Notes: generated by a model from the sequence alone, not told the origin. A DNA stretch of 64,000 bases from Aurantimonas aggregata (GCF_010500835.1 NZ_JAAAMJ010000001.1:62001-126000); one strand, 5' to 3'; shown: positions 1 to 9,511, counted from the first letter of the stretch. Numbers and translations: made by a program.

Positions 1-776
1 GCGACGCGCTCGATTTCCTCGCGCACCAGCCGCTCGACAAGGCGTGGCAGATTGTCGTCGAGCCATTCCTGCAGCATCGGACGCAGCATGTCCTGCACCG
101 CATCCTCCACCGACCGCATCTGGTCCTCCCGCATCGCCCGAGCCAGATCCTCGAACGAGGCGGCGACGCGCGCGCCGGCTTCCTGGGAGATGATCCGGTG
201 AGTCTCGGCGGGGTCGGCTAGCGCCCCCGCAGGCCCGAACGGGGGCTCGTCCTGATCCTCTTGGGGGGATCGACGACGGCCTGCCTCGTCGCTGTTGGCG
301 GCCTCGAAGCGGGCCAGTCCGTCCCAGTCGTCCGCCTGATCTGCGTCAGCGAAACCTTCGTCGGCACCCTCGTCGCCGTCGCCGATCAGCTGGACCAGTT
401 CGGATTCGAAGGCGTCGTCGTCGAACCGGTTGCTGCCGAATGCGGCCCGGCTGATCGCCGATTCCTCGTCCGGCGTCAGGAAAGCCTCGCTGGTATCGGG
501 GAGACGCTGCGCGAAATCTTCATCGCGGTCCCGCAGTTCGGACCGGGCATGGGAATGGCCTGCGCCCTGATCATCGAGCGTCTCGTCGCGATGCTCGTCG
601 GCCATGGGTCGCAGCGCCGCGGCATAGCTGGCGGGGAACGACGAAACAACAGCCCGGCTTCCGGCATCCGTCGGAGAACGCCTGGCGACCTTCTCGTCCC
701 CGCTCTCAATGATGCGCTTTATCGACGCGAGGATTTCGTCCATCGACGGATCGGGGGCCGGAAGGGCATTGCTCAT
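1..776 (-). CDS. popZ: Cell-pole organizing protein PopZ (DUF2497), C-terminus cut by window edge
   Basis: PopZ-family polar hub protein, which self-assembles at the cell pole and recruits chromosome-partitioning and cell-cycle factors. The frame opens at ATG 776 and stays open for 258 codons to the window edge, so only the last residues and the stop are missing. Seen directly: the N-terminal helix SMDEILASIKRII (residues 11-23), a long acidic low-complexity middle rich in Asp, Glu and Pro, and C-terminal assembly helices with LQEWLDDNLPRLVERLV. The middle is the binding-scaffold part in characterised PopZ proteins. It follows tolC on the same strand; in many Hyphomicrobiales valS comes next, which would lie outside the window (inference). 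Identification rests on both conserved ends and is strong. Confidence 0.88.
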   Translation of the reverse strand, partial: MSNALPAPDPSMDEILASIKRIIESGDEKVARRSPTDAGSRAVVSSFPASYAAALRPMADEHRDETLDDQGAGHSHARSELRDRDEDFAQRLPDTSEAFLTPDEESAISRAAFGSNRFDDDAFESELVQLIGDGDEGADEGFADADQADDWDGLARFEAANSDEAGRRRSPQEDQDEPPFGPAGALADPAETHRIISQEAGARVAASFEDLARAMREDQMRSVEDAVQDMLRPMLQEWLDDNLPRLVERLVREEIERV

Positions 777-950
777 GGGAAGCTCCCGCAGGTTGCACGA
801 CAGGGCGGCACCCTATCGAGCGAATCGTGCGTGGAGCCTAAGCTTCGGTGGCCTCAAGGTGAATCCCGGAATGTCGTCCGACGGGACTATCACCAACTTA
901 CTGCAGGCCGTGTGGCCAGCCGGACTCATGCCCGGCGAAGACGCCCGATA

Positions 951-2456
951 TCAGCGGCCGTCCGGCGTGCGCAGGCCGAACCATTTGTCCTCGACCTGGA
1001 TGTAGTGATCCTGCGGATCATACTTGCGGCCGGCGAGCGACAGGCGTTCGGCCGAAAGCCAGCCGGTCGCCGACAGCAGGCCGTAGGCTGCAACCACCTC
1101 GTCGCGCTGCGAGCCGACCAGGAGGATCTGTGCCGAAATCACGTCGGCCTGGGCGTTCAGGACGTCGAGCGTCGTGCGCTGGCCGACATTGCGCTCTTCA
1201 ATCACGCCGTTGAGCGCCAATCTTGCCGCCTGCACCTGCGCCTGAAAGCCCGTGATGTTGGCGCGGGCGGCCTGCAGTTCGGCCCAGGACGTCGCCACCG
1301 CGGCGCGAACCTGGTCGCGTGCGTTGTCAACCTCGATCCGGCGCTGGCCCAGCACTTCCTTGGACTGGCGGACGACCGAGCTGGCGCGGCCACCCTGATA
1401 GATCGGGATCGTCAGCTGCGCCCCGATGGTCGCGGAAACCTCGTTCTGCGTGTTGACGCTCGGCCGTCCCGCCGACGTGTCCACGCCCGGAAGATCGCCG
1501 CCCTCAGACTTGCTGAGAGAATAGGTGTCGTTGACCTGGCCTACCACGCTCAGCTGCGGCAGCAGTGCACCTTCAGCAGATTTCACCTGGAAGGCGGAGG
1601 CGTCCACCGCTGCCAGCGTGGCGAGGATCGCAGGATGTTCCTGCTGCGAGATCGCGAAGGCGGAATCGACGGACTTCGGCAGGACATCCATCGGCGCCCG
1701 GCCGGGCTCGAGATCGGTCGGCGGGTCACCGATCACATCGAAATAGGTCGCCTCGCTCGCCGCGACCTGCGAGAGGGCGCTGTTCAGCAAAGCTGTGGCC
1801 AGAGCCTGCTGCGATTCAGCCTGGGCGACGTCCGTCCGTGTGCCTTCGCCGACCTCGAAGCGGGCGCCCGCCGCGCGGACCTGCTCCTGGAGAAAGCCGA
1901 GATTCTGGCGCCGCAGCGTGGCAATCTGCCGATCGCGCAGCACGTCCATGTAGGCGGCGACGGCGTCGAACAGCGTGTTCTGCTCGGTATTGGCCAGGTT
2001 CTTCTGGGAGGCGCGCACCTGCGCCTGAGCCGCTGCGACGTTGTTGGGTGTCTGGAACCCGTCGAAAATAGTCTGGCTTATCTCGACGCCGAAGCCGATC
2101 GAACCGGTCCGCCCCCTGGCGGTGGAGATGTCGTCGCCGAACGTGGTTCTGTTCCGGCTGGCATTGGCCGTTCCGATACCACTGACAAAGGGCCGCATGC
2201 CGGCCCGAGCCTGTGGAACGTTCTCGTCGGTGGCACGCAACTGCGCGCGGGCAACATTCAGGCCTTGACTGTTGGCATAGGCTTTGGCCAGCGCACCGGT
2301 GAGCGTCTCGGCATCCACCGCATGGCCGGTCGACAACAGCGTCCCCGCCGAGAGAGCAAGAGCGATCCAGAGCTTCTTTTGCAAAACGTTTACCCCGAGC
2401 CCTCGATACACCGCGACCGCTTCAAGCCGTACGCAAGGTACGAATCCGTCAACCAT
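951..2456 (-). CDS. tolC: TolC family outer membrane efflux protein
   Basis: Outer-membrane channel of the TolC family, the exit duct for type I secretion and tripartite drug efflux. From ATG 2456 it has 501 residues, but the signal peptide (QKKLWIALALSAGTLLS, cleavage near HAVDA) only starts about residue 26, so an internal start is likely: GTG 2411 (486 aa) or TTG 2384 (477 aa). Two tandem outer-membrane-efflux repeats follow, with coiled-coil helices (TDENVPQARAGMRPFVSG, RTDVAQAESQQALATALLN) and a second copy ending near RTTLDVLNAQADVISAQ. Length and repeat layout match TolC of alphaproteobacteria. It lies downstream of pcm with a 105-base gap, possibly co-transcribed. No inner-membrane pump partner is in the window, so the substrate cannot be assigned. 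Confidence 0.9.
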   Translation of the reverse strand: MVDGFVPCVRLEAVAVYRGLGVNVLQKKLWIALALSAGTLLSTGHAVDAETLTGALAKAYANSQGLNVARAQLRATDENVPQARAGMRPFVSGIGTANASRNRTTFGDDISTARGRTGSIGFGVEISQTIFDGFQTPNNVAAAQAQVRASQKNLANTEQNTLFDAVAAYMDVLRDRQIATLRRQNLGFLQEQVRAAGARFEVGEGTRTDVAQAESQQALATALLNSALSQVAASEATYFDVIGDPPTDLEPGRAPMDVLPKSVDSAFAISQQEHPAILATLAAVDASAFQVKSAEGALLPQLSVVGQVNDTYSLSKSEGGDLPGVDTSAGRPSVNTQNEVSATIGAQLTIPIYQGGRASSVVRQSKEVLGQRRIEVDNARDQVRAAVATSWAELQAARANITGFQAQVQAARLALNGVIEERNVGQRTTLDVLNAQADVISAQILLVGSQRDEVVAAYGLLSATGWLSAERLSLAGRKYDPQDHYIQVEDKWFGLRTPDGR

Positions 2457-2561
2457 GTCTGTGGCACATTGATCAGTTTCACCTGCTGAAGATCAAGCCG
2501 CTAGCCACGATGAGCAGCAGTTTCTCGGCATGGCGGGGCAAATGTGCAACGACTACATGGA

Positions 2562-3215
2562 TTAGAACTGGAATGTTGCCGCCTTGCCAAAGCCAGGAAG
2601 CGGCCGGATGCTGCAATTGAACCCGAAACGGTGGGAAACGGTCCCCTCGTCGTCCTTGATGTAGAGCCGCGCCGCCGCCGCGTTGCCGAGCCCCTCGACG
2701 ACGACCATCCGGCCCCCCTCGCGCAGCTGCTCGAAAAAGGTCTCCGGCAGCGTCTCGACCGATCCCTCGAAGAAGATCACGTCGTAGGGCGCCTCCGAGG
2801 CGTAACCCTCCGCCAGGGGCCCCTCCACCACGACGCAGGTGACATAATCGAGCCGGCCGAGATTGTCGGTCGCCTGGGCGGCGAGTTCTGGATCTTCCTC
2901 CAGCGATACCACCGAACCGGCAAGATGGGAGAGGATCGCCGAGCCGTAACCGGTGCCGCAACCGACATCGAGAACGACGTCGTCGGGCCGGACCGCGGCC
3001 AATTGGAGCAGCTTGGCGAAGGGCGACGGCTCCATGATGTAGCGCCCTCCGCCGAGCGGCACGTCCTCGTCGATATAGGCGAGCGGCTTGCGGGAGGCCG
3101 GAACGAATTCCTCGCGCGGCACCTGCAGGAAGGCCTTGAGGATCGCATGACTGGACACGTCCGTCGTGCGGATCTGGTTGTCCACCATCTTCGTGCGGGC
3201 GGATTCGAAATCCAT
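2562..3215 (-). CDS. pcm: Protein-L-isoaspartate O-methyltransferase family protein
   Basis: SAM-dependent methyltransferase of the PCMT family, which repairs isoaspartyl residues in damaged proteins. The 217-residue product begins MDFESARTKMVDNQIRTTDV, as in the alphaproteobacterial subgroup. The SAM-binding motif I VVLDVGCGTGYGSA lies near residues 80-93, preceded by the family stretch PLGGGRYIMEPSPFAKLLQL. I chose ATG 3215 because CGGGA sits about eight bases upstream; ATGs at 3224 and 3236 are in frame but poorly spaced. The catalytic N-terminal Ser/Thr region is less typical than in E. coli Pcm, and some members of this subgroup are inactive as repair enzymes, so family membership is firmer than activity. 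It is divergent from the binding-protein gene at 3450. Confidence 0.87.
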   Translation of the reverse strand: MDFESARTKMVDNQIRTTDVSSHAILKAFLQVPREEFVPASRKPLAYIDEDVPLGGGRYIMEPSPFAKLLQLAAVRPDDVVLDVGCGTGYGSAILSHLAGSVVSLEEDPELAAQATDNLGRLDYVTCVVVEGPLAEGYASEAPYDVIFFEGSVETLPETFFEQLREGGRMVVVEGLGNAAAARLYIKDDEGTVSHRFGFNCSIRPLPGFGKAATFQF

Positions 3216-3449
3216 CGACGACATCCCGTGTTGCATCGCATCTAGGCCGTTGGTCGTCCGGTTCCTTAGTCGCGGCTCCGGTGCGGCGCAAGCGCCCGAT
3301 ATTGCCTCGGACGGGCTGCCGCCCCGGAAAGCACCGGCCGTCTCCCCGGCCGCTATTGTTTTGGCGGCGACAATTCTGCACGATCCGCGCCGGCCGGTGG
3401 CGCACCGGAAATTCAGCAGGAAAATGCGCCGTTGTCGGGAGATACAGGC

Positions 3450-4625
3450 ATGAAGTTCGTTCGATCCGCCACACTCGGCCTCCTCGCGACCACGGCGCTG
3501 ATGGGCGCGGCCGTGGCGCAGCAAGCCGAGACGCTGACCGTCGGCGTGATGGTCAATCTCAGCGGTCCGGCAGCCGTACTCGGCGAGCAGGCGCGAGACG
3601 GCTTCCTGCTGGCGGTCGAGGAGATGGGCGGAACGCTTGGAGGGGTGGCGACGGACGTGAAGATCGTCGACGACGAACTCAAGCCCGACGTGGCGGTCAA
3701 CAAGGCCAAGGAACTGGTCGAGCGCGACGGCGCCGATTTCGTCGTCGGCCCGATCTTCTCCAACATCGCCGGCGCGATCGCCAAGCCGGTCACCGACGCC
3801 GGCGCCTTCCTGATCAGCCCGAACGCCGGTCCCTCGAACCTTGCCGGCGCCGAGTGCAACCCGAACTTCTTCGCCGTCTCCTACCAGAACGACCAGAATC
3901 ACGAGGTGCTCGGCAAATATGCCCAGGATCAGGGCTTCGGCCGGGTCTTCCTTCTCGCCCCGAACTACCAGGCCGGCAAGGACGCGTTGGCCGGCTTCAA
4001 GAATTCCTACGAAGGCGAAGTGGTCAACGAGATCTACACCCCGCTCGGCCAGCTCGATTTCTCGGCCGAACTGGCGCAGATCGCCGCCGAGCAGCCGGAC
4101 GCGGTCTATGCCTTCATGCCGGGCGGCATGGGCGTCAACCTCGTCAAGCAGTACCGCCAGGCGGGGCTCGAGACGATCCCGTTTCTCTCCGCCTTCACCG
4201 TCGACGAGACGACCCTGCCGGCGACGCAGGATGCCGCGGTTGGCTTCTTCGGTGGCTCCAACTGGGCCCCGAACATGGACAATCCGCAGTCCAAGGCATT
4301 CGTCGCGGCCTACGAGGCGAAATACGGCACCGTTCCCGGCAGCTACGCCATGCACGGCTACGACGCGGCGCTGCTGATCGACAGCGCGGTGAAGGCCGTC
4401 GGCGGCGATCTCGCCGACAAGGATGCGCTGCGCGCCGCGCTCGCGGCCGCCGACTTCACTTCCCTCCGCGGCGACTTCGCCTTCGGCCCGAACCACTTCC
4501 CGATCCAGGATTTCTACCTGGTGACAGCGGCCAAGCGCGAGGACGGCAAGTTCGAGACGCAGATCGCCGAGACGATCTTCGAGGACTATGCCGACAATTA
4601 TGCCGCTTCCTGCCAGATGAACTGA
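3450..4625 (+). CDS. ABC transporter substrate-binding protein, branched-chain amino acid / aromatic type
   Basis: Periplasmic type-I binding protein (Peripla_BP_6, LivK-like) that delivers a ligand to the permeases encoded downstream. The start is ATG 3450, with GGGAGA a few bases ahead. The 391-residue product has a clear signal peptide (MKFVRSATLGLLATTALMGA, cleavage around AVAQQA). The mature protein opens with LTVGVMVNLSGPAAVLGEQ and has the paired-lobe signature GADFVVGPIFSN. Neighbours at 4739-8116 supply a full HAAP-family transporter, so this is its dedicated receptor. The ligand is unknown; the adjacent acyl-CoA dehydrogenase makes an amino acid or aromatic acid plausible, but this is inference. 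A strong hairpin follows the stop codon. Confidence 0.88.
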   Translation: MKFVRSATLGLLATTALMGAAVAQQAETLTVGVMVNLSGPAAVLGEQARDGFLLAVEEMGGTLGGVATDVKIVDDELKPDVAVNKAKELVERDGADFVVGPIFSNIAGAIAKPVTDAGAFLISPNAGPSNLAGAECNPNFFAVSYQNDQNHEVLGKYAQDQGFGRVFLLAPNYQAGKDALAGFKNSYEGEVVNEIYTPLGQLDFSAELAQIAAEQPDAVYAFMPGGMGVNLVKQYRQAGLETIPFLSAFTVDETTLPATQDAAVGFFGGSNWAPNMDNPQSKAFVAAYEAKYGTVPGSYAMHGYDAALLIDSAVKAVGGDLADKDALRAALAAADFTSLRGDFAFGPNHFPIQDFYLVTAAKREDGKFETQIAETIFEDYADNYAASCQMN

Positions 4626-4659
4626 CGACTGGCCGCTCCACGTCGGACTTGCAGACCCT

Positions 4660-4687
4660 GCGCGCCGACCGCTAAGCGTCGGCGCGC
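4660..4687 (+). other. Intercistronic hairpin between binding protein and livH
   Basis: A perfect 10-bp inverted repeat, GCGCGCCGAC against GTCGGCGCGC, with an eight-base loop, lies 35 bases after the binding-protein stop and about 50 bases before livH. There is no T-run, so it is not a standard terminator. Its position fits an mRNA-stabilising or attenuating element that keeps binding-protein message in excess over permease message, a familiar arrangement in ABC import operons; that role is inferred. Confidence 0.55.
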
Positions 4688-4738
4688 CGCCGGCGGTCTT
4701 GACCGGGGGCGACCCGTGATCGTCCCCGAAGGAGCCGG

Positions 4739-5665
4739 ATGTTCAATCTCTTTCTGCTTCAGACCCTCAACGGTCTCCAGTTCGGGATCCTGCTGTTCCT
4801 GGTGGCGGCGGGCCTGACGCTGATCTTCGGCATCATGGATCTGATCAACCTCGCCCACGGCGTCCTCTACATGGTCGGCGCCTATCTCGCGGCGACCTTC
4901 ACCGCCTATACCGGCGACTTCTTCCTCGGCCTGGCGCTGGCCCTGCCCGTCGCCCTCGCCTTCGGCATCCTGCTCGAACGTCTGATCTTCCAGCGGCTCT
5001 ACGAGCGCGACCATCTCGACCAGGTGCTGGCGACCTTCGGCCTGATCCTGATCCTCAACGAGGGCGTGAAGATCCTCTGGGGCGCCGCGCCGCTGAGCGT
5101 GCCGATCCCCGATATCCTCTCCGGCTCGATCCCGCTGATCGGCAACATGCGCTACCCGCTCTTCCGGCTGGTCATCATCGGCGCGGGCCTTGCGACTGCG
5201 CTCGGGCTCTACCTTCTCGTCCACCACACGCGGATCGGCATGCTGCTGCGGGCCGGCGCCAGCAATGCACCGATCGTCTCGGCGCTCGGCGTCGACATCA
5301 AGCGGCTGTTCATGCTGGTCTTCGGCCTCGGCGCCATGCTGGCGGCGCTGGCCGGCGCACTGGTCGCGCCGATCCTCTCCGTCGAGCCCGGCATGGGCGA
5401 CAGCATCCTGATCCTGACCTTCGTGGTCATCGTCATCGGCGGCGTCGGCTCGATCCGCGGCGCCTTCGTCGCGGCGATCATCGTCGGTCTCGTCGACACG
5501 CTGGGCCGGACCTTCGGGCCGATCCTGCTGCGCACGCTGATGGATCCGGCGGCCGCCTCCCAGACGGGCCGGACGCTGGCACCGATGCTGATCTACATCC
5601 TGATGGCGGCGGTGCTGTTCCTGCGCCCAACCGGCCTGTTCCCAGTCAAGGTCGCGGCGCGATGA
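4739..5665 (+). CDS. livH: Branched-chain amino acid ABC transporter permease LivH
   Basis: First inner-membrane permease of the importer. The 308-residue protein starts at ATG 4739 with a strong ribosome site (GAAGGAGCCGG). It is almost entirely hydrophobic, with about eight predicted transmembrane segments, and has the LivH hallmarks TLIFGIMDLINLAHG near residue 27 and VVIVIGGVGSIRGAFVAAI near residue 225, the conserved cytoplasmic region that contacts the ATPases. Its stop overlaps the livM start by four bases (ATGA), so translation is probably coupled. Length and motifs are normal for the family. Ligand specificity cannot be read from the permease. Confidence 0.92.
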   Translation: MFNLFLLQTLNGLQFGILLFLVAAGLTLIFGIMDLINLAHGVLYMVGAYLAATFTAYTGDFFLGLALALPVALAFGILLERLIFQRLYERDHLDQVLATFGLILILNEGVKILWGAAPLSVPIPDILSGSIPLIGNMRYPLFRLVIIGAGLATALGLYLLVHHTRIGMLLRAGASNAPIVSALGVDIKRLFMLVFGLGAMLAALAGALVAPILSVEPGMGDSILILTFVVIVIGGVGSIRGAFVAAIIVGLVDTLGRTFGPILLRTLMDPAAASQTGRTLAPMLIYILMAAVLFLRPTGLFPVKVAAR

Positions 5666-6672
5666 GGGCCGACGCGCGGCCTCTCGCTTCCCCGCAGCAC
5701 CAGCCAGCGCGGCGCCCCTATGTCGGGCGACCCGGCGCGGCGACGGCCGCGGGACTGCTGTTTTCGGGGCTCGCGCTGTTCCCGCTGCTCGCGCACATGC
5801 TGGACGACCCGTTCCTGCTGGTCATCGCGACGCGGGTGATGATCTTCGGCCTCGCCGCCATGTCGCTCGACCTCATCCTCGGCTACGGCGCGCTGGTGTC
5901 GTTCGGCCACGCCGCCTTTCTCGGGATCGGCGCCTATGCCGTGGCGATCCTCGCCGTCCATGGCATCGACGACGTCCTCATCCAGGCGGTCGTGGCGATT
6001 GCCGCATCAAGCCTCTTCGCCCTCGCCACCGGGGCGATCTCGCTGCGGACGCGCGGCGTCTACTTCATCATGATCACCCTGGCCTTCGGCCAGATGGCAT
6101 ATTTCTTCATGGTCTCGCTCTCGGCCTATGGCGGCGACGACGGCATCTCACTGCCGTCGCGTTCGACCCTCTTCGGCACCGACCTGCTGGAGAGCGACCT
6201 GATGCTCTTCTACGCTGTGTTCCTCTGCCTCGCCGTGGCGTTTCTCGCACTTCGCGCCATCGTCGCATCGCGCTTCGGCCGGGTGCTGCGCGGCACGCGC
6301 GACAACCGGACCCGCATGGAAGCCATCGGCTTCGCGCCCTTCGCCTATCAGCTCATTGCCTACGTCATCGCCGGGGCCCTTGCCGGGCTTGCCGGCGTCT
6401 TCCTCGCCAACCAGGCCGAGTTCGTCGCGCCCGCCTTCATGAGCTGGCAGCGCTCCGGCGAGCTGATCGTCATGGTCGTGCTGGGCGGCATGGGCACGCT
6501 GGTCGGTCCCATCGTCGGCGCCGTCGCCTTCCTGCTGCTCGAGGACTGGCTGGCGCGCTTCTCGGAGCACTGGCGGCTCGGTCTTGGCATCGTCCTTGTC
6601 CTGCTGGCGCTGTTCAGCCGCGGCGGCATTGCCGGATTCGCGGCGCGTGTCACCGGCGGAGCCCGGCGTTGA
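5662..6672 (+). CDS. livM: Branched-chain amino acid ABC transporter permease LivM
   Basis: Second permease, 336 residues, starting inside the livH stop (ATGA overlap at 5662). About 30 residues of hydrophilic N-terminus precede multiple membrane spans. The LivM signatures are present: MSLDLILGYGALVSFGHAAF near residues 70-89, LRTRGVYFIMITLAFGQM in the middle, and ELIVMVVLGGMGTLVGPIVG in the C-terminal half, which forms the coupling helix region. It pairs with LivH as a heterodimeric channel. The next gene, livG, begins with TTG overlapping this stop codon, so the whole set reads as one tightly packed operon. Confidence 0.92.
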   Translation: MRADARPLASPQHQPARRPYVGRPGAATAAGLLFSGLALFPLLAHMLDDPFLLVIATRVMIFGLAAMSLDLILGYGALVSFGHAAFLGIGAYAVAILAVHGIDDVLIQAVVAIAASSLFALATGAISLRTRGVYFIMITLAFGQMAYFFMVSLSAYGGDDGISLPSRSTLFGTDLLESDLMLFYAVFLCLAVAFLALRAIVASRFGRVLRGTRDNRTRMEAIGFAPFAYQLIAYVIAGALAGLAGVFLANQAEFVAPAFMSWQRSGELIVMVVLGGMGTLVGPIVGAVAFLLLEDWLARFSEHWRLGLGIVLVLLALFSRGGIAGFAARVTGGARR

Positions 6673-7421
6673 GCGGCCCACTCCTTTCCGTTCGCGGCCT
6701 CAGCAAGCGTTTCGGCGCGCTCCCCGTCAGCGACGACATCAGCTTCGAGGTCGCGTACGGCGAACTCCACGCGATCATCGGCCCGAACGGCGCCGGCAAG
6801 ACGACGCTGATCAACCAGCTGTCGGGAAGCCTTTCGAGCGATGCCGGCAGCGTGCATTTCGCCGGCGAGGACATCACCCGACTCGGCGTGCCCGAGCGCG
6901 TCCATCAGGGCATGGCGCGCTCTTTCCAGATCACCTCGATCCTCGACGGGTTCAGCGTCCTCGAGAACGCCGCCGCTGCCGTCCAGGCGCGCTCCGGCTC
7001 GAGCTTTCGGTTCTTCACGCCGGCCGCCCGCGAGGCCGACCTCAACGAAGCTGCCATTGCGGCGCTCGCCCGCGTCGGGCTGGCCGATCGCGCCGATCGC
7101 CGCGCCGGCAGCCTATCGCATGGCGAAAAGCGCCAGCTGGAGATCGCCATCGCGCTCGCCACCGGCGCCCGGCTGCTGCTGCTCGACGAGCCGCTTGCCG
7201 GCACTGGCCACGAGGAATCGGCCGTGCTCGTCGCGCTGATGCGGGAGTTGAAGGCGACGCACACGATTGTTCTCGTCGAACACGACATGGAGGCGGTCTT
7301 CGCCCTCGCCGACCGGGTCAGCGTGCTGGTCTACGGAAGGCTGATCGCCACCGATGCGCCGTCGGCGATCCGCAGCAACCCCGAGGTGCGCGCCGCCTAT
7401 CTCGGCGAGGAGGTCGGCTGA
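6669..7421 (+). CDS. livG: Branched-chain amino acid ABC transporter ATP-binding protein LivG
   Basis: ATPase subunit of the importer, 250 residues, with a TTG start at 6669 that overlaps the livM stop. Visible motifs in order: Walker A GPNGAGKT at residues 38-45, the ABC signature LSHGEKRQLEIA near 150, Walker B LLLLDEPLAG directly after, and the H-loop in VLVEHDMEAVF. The LivG-type insertion after Walker A (VHFAGEDITRLGVPERV, RSFQITSILDGFSVLEN) distinguishes it from LivF. It would form a heterodimer with the LivF subunit encoded next. No earlier in-frame ATG gives a better start, and the overlap supports TTG. Confidence 0.9.
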   Translation: MSGPLLSVRGLSKRFGALPVSDDISFEVAYGELHAIIGPNGAGKTTLINQLSGSLSSDAGSVHFAGEDITRLGVPERVHQGMARSFQITSILDGFSVLENAAAAVQARSGSSFRFFTPAAREADLNEAAIAALARVGLADRADRRAGSLSHGEKRQLEIAIALATGARLLLLDEPLAGTGHEESAVLVALMRELKATHTIVLVEHDMEAVFALADRVSVLVYGRLIATDAPSAIRSNPEVRAAYLGEEVG

Positions 7422-8116
7422 TGCTGCGGATCGAGGGCCTCGAAGCCGCCTACGGCGAATCGCGCATCCTGTTCGGCATCGACTTCGACGTCGAAGCCGG
7501 CGAGGTCGTGACGCTGCTGGGGCGCAACGGCATGGGCAAGACGACGACGGTCCGGTCAATCTTCGGCCTGCTCAAGCCGACCGGAGGTCGGGTTATGGTC
7601 GACGGCGAGGACGTCACCGGCAAGGAACCGCATCTGATTGCCCGCGGTGGTCTCGGCCTCGTCCCGGAGGGACGACAGATCTTCCCGACCCTCACCGTTG
7701 AGGAAAATCTCGTGGCCACACACCGCGCCAGCGCCACTTCCCACTGGGACCTCCCGGCCGTTTACCGCCTGTTCCCCAGGCTCAAGGAGCGGCGGCGCAA
7801 CCACGGCGACCAGATCTCCGGCGGCGAACAGCAGATGCTCGCCGTCGGCCGCGCACTGATGACCAATCCGCGACTGGTCGTGCTCGACGAGGCGACCGAG
7901 GGGCTTGCACCGCTGATCCGCGAGGAGATCTGGACCTGTCTCGCCGCGATCAAGAACGAGGGAGCGGCCATCCTCGTCATCGACAAGAATGTCGAGGCGC
8001 TATCGCGCTTCGCCGACCGCCATGTCGTCATCGAGAAGGGCCGGGTTGCCTGGACCGGTACCACCGAAGAACTGCGCGCCAGCCCGGACGTGAAGGACCG
8101 CTTCCTCCACGTCTGA
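7421..8116 (+). CDS. livF: Branched-chain amino acid ABC transporter ATP-binding protein LivF
   Basis: Second ATPase subunit, 231 residues, starting one base inside the livG stop (TGATG). Walker A GRNGMGKT is at residues 34-41, followed by the LivF-specific ARGGLGLVPEGRQIFPTLTV, the signature ISGGEQQMLAVGRAL, and Walker B LVVLDEATEGLAP. The switch region reads VIDKNVEAL, so the position usually occupied by His or Gln is Lys. The LivF branch is known to tolerate change here, so the LivG subunit may carry the main catalytic site. It is the last gene of the five-gene transport operon; a 145-base gap separates it from the dehydrogenase gene. Confidence 0.9.
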   Translation: MLRIEGLEAAYGESRILFGIDFDVEAGEVVTLLGRNGMGKTTTVRSIFGLLKPTGGRVMVDGEDVTGKEPHLIARGGLGLVPEGRQIFPTLTVEENLVATHRASATSHWDLPAVYRLFPRLKERRRNHGDQISGGEQQMLAVGRALMTNPRLVVLDEATEGLAPLIREEIWTCLAAIKNEGAAILVIDKNVEALSRFADRHVVIEKGRVAWTGTTEELRASPDVKDRFLHV

Positions 8117-8261
8117 CGGCCATTGCGCCGTGCCTGCGGCAGTGTTTGCTATTTCGCCGCGGCGTGAGGGGGACTATGGCTGACGGGACCCGCGCGGGGC
8201 GGCCGGCTGCTCGCAGCCAGAGCCTTTGCCCCGCCACAAGGACAGCAGGAAGGAAAACGCC

Positions 8262-9482
8262 ATGTCGACCGCCCCCGCCGCAGCGCCCGCCCCCAGCCAT
8301 TCGATGGCCGCGTTCGACTGGTCCGACCCGTTCCGCCTCACCGACCAGCTGACTGAAGACGAGCGGCTGATCTACGAGACCGCTCAATCCTTCGCCGAGG
8401 AATCGCTGCGCCCGCGCGTCGTGGCGGCCTACCAGAACGAGACCACCGACCGGCCGATCTTCGAGGAGATGGGCGCGCTCGGCCTGCTCGGCCTGACGCT
8501 GCCGGAAGATTACGGCTGCGCCGGCGCATCCTACGTTTCCTACGGCCTCGTTGCCCGCGCCGTCGAGGCGGTCGATTCCGGCTACCGCTCGATGATGAGC
8601 GTCCAGTCCTCGCTGGTCATGTATCCGATCCACGCCTATGGCGACGAGAACCAGCGCCGCAAATACCTGCCGAAGCTCGCCAGCGGCGAATGGGTCGGCT
8701 GCTTCGGCCTGACCGAGCCGGATGCCGGCTCCGACCCTTCCGGCATGAAGACCCGGGCCGAGAAGATCGACGGCGGCTATCGCCTGTCCGGCGCCAAGAT
8801 GTGGATTTCCAACTCGCCGATCGCCGATGTCTTCGTCGTCTGGGCGAAATCCGCGGCGCATGACGGCGCCATTCGCGGCTTCATCCTCGACAAGGGCATG
8901 AAGGGCCTCACCGCCCCGAAGATCGAGGGCAAGCTGTCACTGCGCACCTCCGTCACCGGCGAGATCGTCATGGACGGTGTCGAGGTGCCTGAGGAGGCGC
9001 TGCTGCCGAATGTCAGCGGCCTCAAGGGACCGTTCGGCTGCCTCAACCGGGCCCGCTACGGCATTTCGTGGGGCGTCATGGGTGCTGCCGAGGACAGCTG
9101 GAAGCGCGCCCTCTCCTATACGATGGAGCGCACCCAGTTCGGCCGCCCGCTGGCGGCGACGCAGCTCGTCCAGAAGAAGCTTGCCGACATGCAGACCGAG
9201 ATCGCCCTCGGGCTCCAGGCGAGCTTGCGGGTCGGGCGGCTGTTCGACGAAGGGAAGATGGCTCCGGAGATGATCAGTCTCGTCAAGCGCAACAACTGCG
9301 GCAAGGCGCTCGACATCGCCCGGACGGCTCGCGACATGCACGGCGGCAACGGCATCATGGGCGAGTATCACGTCATGCGCCACGCCCAAAACCTCGAGAC
9401 CGTCAACACCTACGAGGGCACCCACGACGTCCACGCGCTGATCCTCGGCAAGGCGCAGACGGGCCTCCAGGCGTTCTTCTGA
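8262..9482 (+). CDS. gcdH: Acyl-CoA dehydrogenase, glutaryl-CoA dehydrogenase type
   Basis: FAD-dependent dehydrogenase that oxidatively decarboxylates glutaryl-CoA to crotonyl-CoA in lysine and tryptophan breakdown. The 406-residue frame starts at ATG 8262 behind AGGAAGG. The N-terminus [20 protein letters not shown] and the stretch [20 protein letters not shown] are typical of the GCDH branch. FAD and substrate signatures [13 protein letters not shown] and [19 protein letters not shown] follow. The catalytic base is Glu385 in [16 protein letters not shown] formamidase-like hydrolase starts 29 bases downstream, which supports a role in tryptophan or lysine catabolism. A general short-chain acyl-CoA dehydrogenase is the only serious alternative. 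Confidence 0.9.
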   Translation: MSTAPAAAPAPSHSMAAFDWSDPFRLTDQLTEDERLIYETAQSFAEESLRPRVVAAYQNETTDRPIFEEMGALGLLGLTLPEDYGCAGASYVSYGLVARAVEAVDSGYRSMMSVQSSLVMYPIHAYGDENQRRKYLPKLASGEWVGCFGLTEPDAGSDPSGMKTRAEKIDGGYRLSGAKMWISNSPIADVFVVWAKSAAHDGAIRGFILDKGMKGLTAPKIEGKLSLRTSVTGEIVMDGVEVPEEALLPNVSGLKGPFGCLNRARYGISWGVMGAAEDSWKRALSYTMERTQFGRPLAATQLVQKKLADMQTEIALGLQASLRVGRLFDEGKMAPEMISLVKRNNCGKALDIARTARDMHGGNGIMGEYHVMRHAQNLETVNTYEGTHDVHALILGKAQTGLQAFF

Positions 9483-9511
9483 ACGAGCGGATACGCGTAG
9501 GCGAGCCAGCC

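Noticed and set aside
261-2489. Long open frame (742 codons) on the plus strand opposite popZ and tolC
   Set aside because: It has no recognisable domain, is Arg/Gly/Ala-rich and lies entirely antisense to well-supported genes. High GC content creates such shadow frames throughout the window.
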